Assembly (NCBI GenBank): GCA_964509505.1
Contig: CAZDYP010000043.1
Coordinates: forward strand, 1 to 31,270
Direction: 5' to 3'
DNA: 31,270 nucleotides
Source of the DNA: CAZDYP01 sp964509505
GTDB taxonomy: Bacteria > Chloroflexota > Anaerolineae > JACRMK01
The position numbers were made by a program, and so were the translations under genes. This document shows positions 28,868-31,270 of this stretch, piece after piece (position 1 is the first letter of the stretch; each line of letters opens with the position of its first letter). The notes below the pieces were generated by a model that had not been told where the DNA came from, ran no database searches, and saw nothing but the letters and a program-made list of their open reading frames with translations.

Positions 28868-29614
28868 ATGTTCCTCTGGGCATTGTTCGGTTTCGTCGTT
28901 GGTTGGCTCATCAATCTGATGGGCGATACGTGGCCCCGTCGCTTGCCGATTGCATTGCCGCCGCGTTGTCTCAATTGCCGCACACCATACACACCGCTGC
29001 AGTGGCTTGGCGTATTAGCTTACCTACTCGGTCAAGCGCACTGTCGGCAATGCGGTCAACGCCTCTCATGGCGCTGGCCCCTCGTCGAGCTTCTTTCTTC
29101 TTTCCTCTTTCTATTTCTCTACTCTCTTTTCGACTTCTCTTTTTCCTTATTACTCGTTACTTTTTACTCTTCAATCTTGTTGCTCATCTGCGTCACCGAT
29201 TTCGAGCATCGTCTCATCCTCAACAAAGTCACCTTCCCCGCGATTGGGTGCGCTCTCCTTCTCGCCTTCGTCACACCCTACCTCAAGCCGTTCAACGCGC
29301 TGCTGGGCGGCGTCAGTGCGTTTTTCCTTGGAGTCGCTTTCTATTGGCTTGGAGTGTGGTATGTGCGCTGGCGACGCATCAACGCATTGGCATTTGGACA
29401 AGGTGACGTGACCTTGATGACCTTCATTGGTTTCAGCGTTGGCTTCGTTGATATGATACCCGCGTTTCTGATTGGTTCGATCTTGGCTGTGATCGCCATG
29501 CCTATCCTCAGTCTGCTGCGTCGCCAATCCATTCTCCACACAACCTTCGCTTATGGTCCGTATTGGGCCATCGGCGGATGGATTATGCTGGTGAAGCTTG
29601 CAAGTGGGCAATAA
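28868..29614 (+). CDS. Prepilin peptidase (A24 family, PilD/ComC-like)
   Basis: A 248-residue membrane aspartic protease that cleaves, and often methylates, type IV pilin-like precursors. Seen: the N-terminal domain with two zinc-binding CxxC pairs (C34/C37 in CLNC, C59/C62 in CRQC), about seven membrane helices, the first catalytic aspartate in VTDFEHRLILN (D111) and the second in FGQGDVTLM (D180, the GxGD motif). All key residues are present. A helix near residues 77-104 is coded by a TTC/TTT/CTC-rich low-complexity stretch. No pilin genes are in the window. It is followed after 30 bases by the monooxygenase fusion, possibly on the same transcript but unrelated in function. Confidence 0.88.
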   Translation: MFLWALFGFVVGWLINLMGDTWPRRLPIALPPRCLNCRTPYTPLQWLGVLAYLLGQAHCRQCGQRLSWRWPLVELLSSFLFLFLYSLFDFSFSLLLVTFYSSILLLICVTDFEHRLILNKVTFPAIGCALLLAFVTPYLKPFNALLGGVSAFFLGVAFYWLGVWYVRWRRINALAFGQGDVTLMTFIGFSVGFVDMIPAFLIGSILAVIAMPILSLLRRQSILHTTFAYGPYWAIGGWIMLVKLASGQ

Positions 29615-29644
29615 CACCTTGAGCGCAAAGTAGGAGTTCCAACC

Positions 29645-31204
29645 ATGAAAATCAACCTCATCGGCGGTGGTCCCGCCGCATTGTATTTTGCAATCTTGAT
29701 GAAGAAGCAAGACCCATCGCACGAGATCACCATCCTCGAACGCGACGGACCGAATGACACCTTCGGTTGGGGCATTGTGTTTCAGGGACGCATCATGTCC
29801 ATCTTGGCGGAGCGTGACCCCGCATCGCACGCGGAGATCATGCGCGCCTCGCAAACATGGGATAGCGCAGACACAGTGCATCAGGGCGTGAAAATCAGCC
29901 AACACGGCAACACCTTTTCGGGCATCGCGCGCCTCACGTTCTTGCAGATTCTGCACAAGCGCTGTCGTGAGCTCGGCGTGGACTTACGCCATCACACGAA
30001 CGTCACTAACGTAAACGATTGGCGTGATTGCGATTTGCTCGTTGGTGCGGATGGCGCGGCGAGCCTCGTGCGCCAAACGTATGAGATGTTCTTCCAACCT
30101 TCGATTGACACACGCCAGAATCGCTTCGTGTGGCTCGGCACGCATCAAATGTTCGATGGGCTAACGATGGGCTTTCGTCAACATGAAGCGGGCTTATTTA
30201 TTTTCCATGCGTACCGCTTCAGTCCGACGACCAGCACGTTCATCGTCGAGTGTTCGCCGCAGACATGGCTCAATGCGGGATTGGAGCGCCTAAACGAAGT
30301 GGACACTTTGCACTATCTCGCAGAGGTATTCAAAGCCGACCTCGGCGGTCACGCACTGCTCTCGAACAACTTTTTGCGCTGGCGCAATTTCCCGCTCATC
30401 AAATGCAAACACTGGTATCATCAAAACATCGTGTTGCTCGGCGATGCGCTGCACACGGCGCACTTTTCGATTGGCAGCGGCACACGCCTCGCGCTTGAAG
30501 ACGCCATGGCGTTAGCCGATGCCTTCAAAAAATTCCCCAATCCCCAATCCCACATTCCACACGCGCTGGCGGAATTTGAGAAGCAACGCAAGCCCCGCGT
30601 GGACGAGTTTCAAGAAGCGGCGACGACGAGCCTGTTGTGGTTAGAGCGCGTGCATGAGTATTTGCCTCTCGCCCCCTTGCCGTTTGCGTTTCAATTGATG
30701 ACGCGCAGTGGTCGCGTTGGCTACAATCGTATCAAGAAACGCGACCCTAACTTTGCCGCGCAATACGACGAATGGAAAAAATCGCAGCCACCCGAAGGCG
30801 CAATTCCCAGTCAATTTGTGGAGCTGTTCAAGAAGCGCGCGTTCGGACATCTGGCGACGTTGATGGCGGACGGCACGCCGCATGTGACGCCCGTGTGGGT
30901 GGATTATGATGGCAAGCACGTCATCATCAATTCAGCGAAGGGACGCTTGAAAGATCTTGCGATGTCGAAACGGCCGCAAGTCGCCGTCGAGATTGGCGAC
31001 CCTGACAACCCCAATCGCTATGTGTTGGTGCGCGGCGAAGTGGTCGAAATCACAGAAGAAGGCGCGGACGCTCACCTCGATCAACTCGCGCAACGCTACC
31101 TGAGCCGTGAAGCGTATCCGCCCACGTGGCGCTTCCCCAACGAGGTGCGGCGCATCTATAAAATTCTGCCGCATCATGTGACGCCGTGGGAGCCCTTCGG
31201 CTAA
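29645..31204 (+). CDS. Fusion of aryl-CoA FAD monooxygenase and PPOX-type split-barrel domain
   Basis: A 519-residue fusion. Residues 1-375 are a class A flavin monooxygenase closest in motifs to salicylyl-CoA 5-hydroxylase and the N-terminal half of anthraniloyl-CoA (2-aminobenzoyl-CoA) monooxygenase: INLIGGGPAALYFAILMKK, DTFGWGIVF, LVGADGAAS and the FAD/ribityl motif LLGDALHTAHFSIGSGTRLA (D267). After a short linker, residues about 393-519 form a PPOX-class split-barrel domain: RAFGHLATLMADGTPHVTPVW, IINSAKGRLKDLAMSKRP and YVLVRGEVVEIT, which in relatives binds FMN or F420. In the known two-domain anthraniloyl-CoA enzyme the partner is an old-yellow-enzyme barrel, so this pairing is unusual. 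AGGAG eight bases upstream fixes the start. Likely role: hydroxylation, perhaps coupled reduction, of an aryl-CoA thioester. Confidence 0.85.
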   Translation: MKINLIGGGPAALYFAILMKKQDPSHEITILERDGPNDTFGWGIVFQGRIMSILAERDPASHAEIMRASQTWDSADTVHQGVKISQHGNTFSGIARLTFLQILHKRCRELGVDLRHHTNVTNVNDWRDCDLLVGADGAASLVRQTYEMFFQPSIDTRQNRFVWLGTHQMFDGLTMGFRQHEAGLFIFHAYRFSPTTSTFIVECSPQTWLNAGLERLNEVDTLHYLAEVFKADLGGHALLSNNFLRWRNFPLIKCKHWYHQNIVLLGDALHTAHFSIGSGTRLALEDAMALADAFKKFPNPQSHIPHALAEFEKQRKPRVDEFQEAATTSLLWLERVHEYLPLAPLPFAFQLMTRSGRVGYNRIKKRDPNFAAQYDEWKKSQPPEGAIPSQFVELFKKRAFGHLATLMADGTPHVTPVWVDYDGKHVIINSAKGRLKDLAMSKRPQVAVEIGDPDNPNRYVLVRGEVVEITEEGADAHLDQLAQRYLSREAYPPTWRFPNEVRRIYKILPHHVTPWEPFG

Positions 31205-31270
31205 CAGCTCAACAGCTAAGAAAGTGTTTTGAAAATATCAGACCGAGACCCTAACGGTTTCGCTGGCAAG
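31205..31270. other. Window end, partial palindrome-like sequence
   Basis: After the stop, a GAGACCCTAACGGTTTCGCTGG stretch resembles one arm of the CCCTAAAGGTTT palindrome found at 15913-15947, but the window ends before a second arm could be seen. Confidence 0.25.

Noticed and set aside
29171..29956. Minus-strand frame of 261 codons opposite the prepilin peptidase and monooxygenase starts
   Set aside because: Antisense to two strongly supported genes, with no domain or ribosome-binding site.
1..31270. tRNA and rRNA genes
   Set aside because: I looked for the conserved T-loop GGTTCGAATCC-type motif and cloverleaf arms and for rRNA-like stretches and found none.

Overview
The window looks like a contig from a member of the Chloroflexota (Anaerolineae-like), most probably metagenome-derived. 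That placement is inference. It rests on GC-rich codon use, two secreted parallel beta-helix proteins ending in a YLPL(I/V)(V/I)R tail, a giant NB-ARC/TPR/BTAD regulator, a Tat-type lipoprotein in a branched-chain amino acid type ABC operon, and many short palindromes and degenerate tandem tracts. Three runs of exactly 100 N (7749-7848, 19577-19676, 27200-27299) are scaffold gaps of unknown true size, all lying in or beside repeats.

Layout. 100-1224 is a PLP enzyme of the class-V aminotransferase fold. 1344-5928 is a leftward cluster: a Tat-exported protein, MauE-like and MauD-like redox membrane proteins, two related lipoprotein-like proteins and the remnant of a third, a 29-codon hydrophobic peptide, and a very cysteine-rich small exported protein whose reading frame is broken. 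A PIN-type toxin/antitoxin cassette bracketed by 149-bp perfect direct repeats has landed inside this cluster. A LuxR-type regulator with a degenerate receiver (6105-6716) lies just upstream in the same orientation, with an AGGTGA palindrome between it and the cluster.

6843-11382 is rightward: amidohydrolase, alpha/beta hydrolase, YhhN-family membrane protein, PaaK-like CoA ligase and DinB-like protein. 11625-15526 holds two leftward paralogous beta-helix surface proteins separated by a nested palindromic element. 15624-19185 holds a small unknown protein and the 1079-residue ATPase/BTAD regulator. 19258-24450 is a complete leftward LIV-type ABC operon (substrate-binding protein, two permeases, two ATPases, the last cut by a gap), with a four-helix-bundle gene inserted and degenerate repeat tracts between most cistrons. 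24545-25438 is an MNT/HepT-like pair preceded by a 25-codon reading frame behind a good promoter.

25607-28821 is rightward: an exported protein with an internal duplication, an OmpR-type response regulator and its histidine kinase. 28868-31204 is a prepilin peptidase followed by an unusual fusion of a salicylyl-CoA/anthraniloyl-CoA-type FAD monooxygenase with a PPOX-type split-barrel flavin/F420 domain.

How the genes may work together: the PaaK-like ligase, amidohydrolase, alpha/beta hydrolase, LIV transporter and the monooxygenase fusion are compatible with uptake and CoA-dependent breakdown of an aromatic acid, but they are spread over several transcription units, so this is inference. The 1.3-6.7 kb cluster reads as a dedicated regulator plus redox machinery for exported cysteine-rich products, and is the best candidate in the window for an undescribed system. 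The mirrored degenerate tracts between genes and the triplet-loop palindromes are the most striking non-coding structure.
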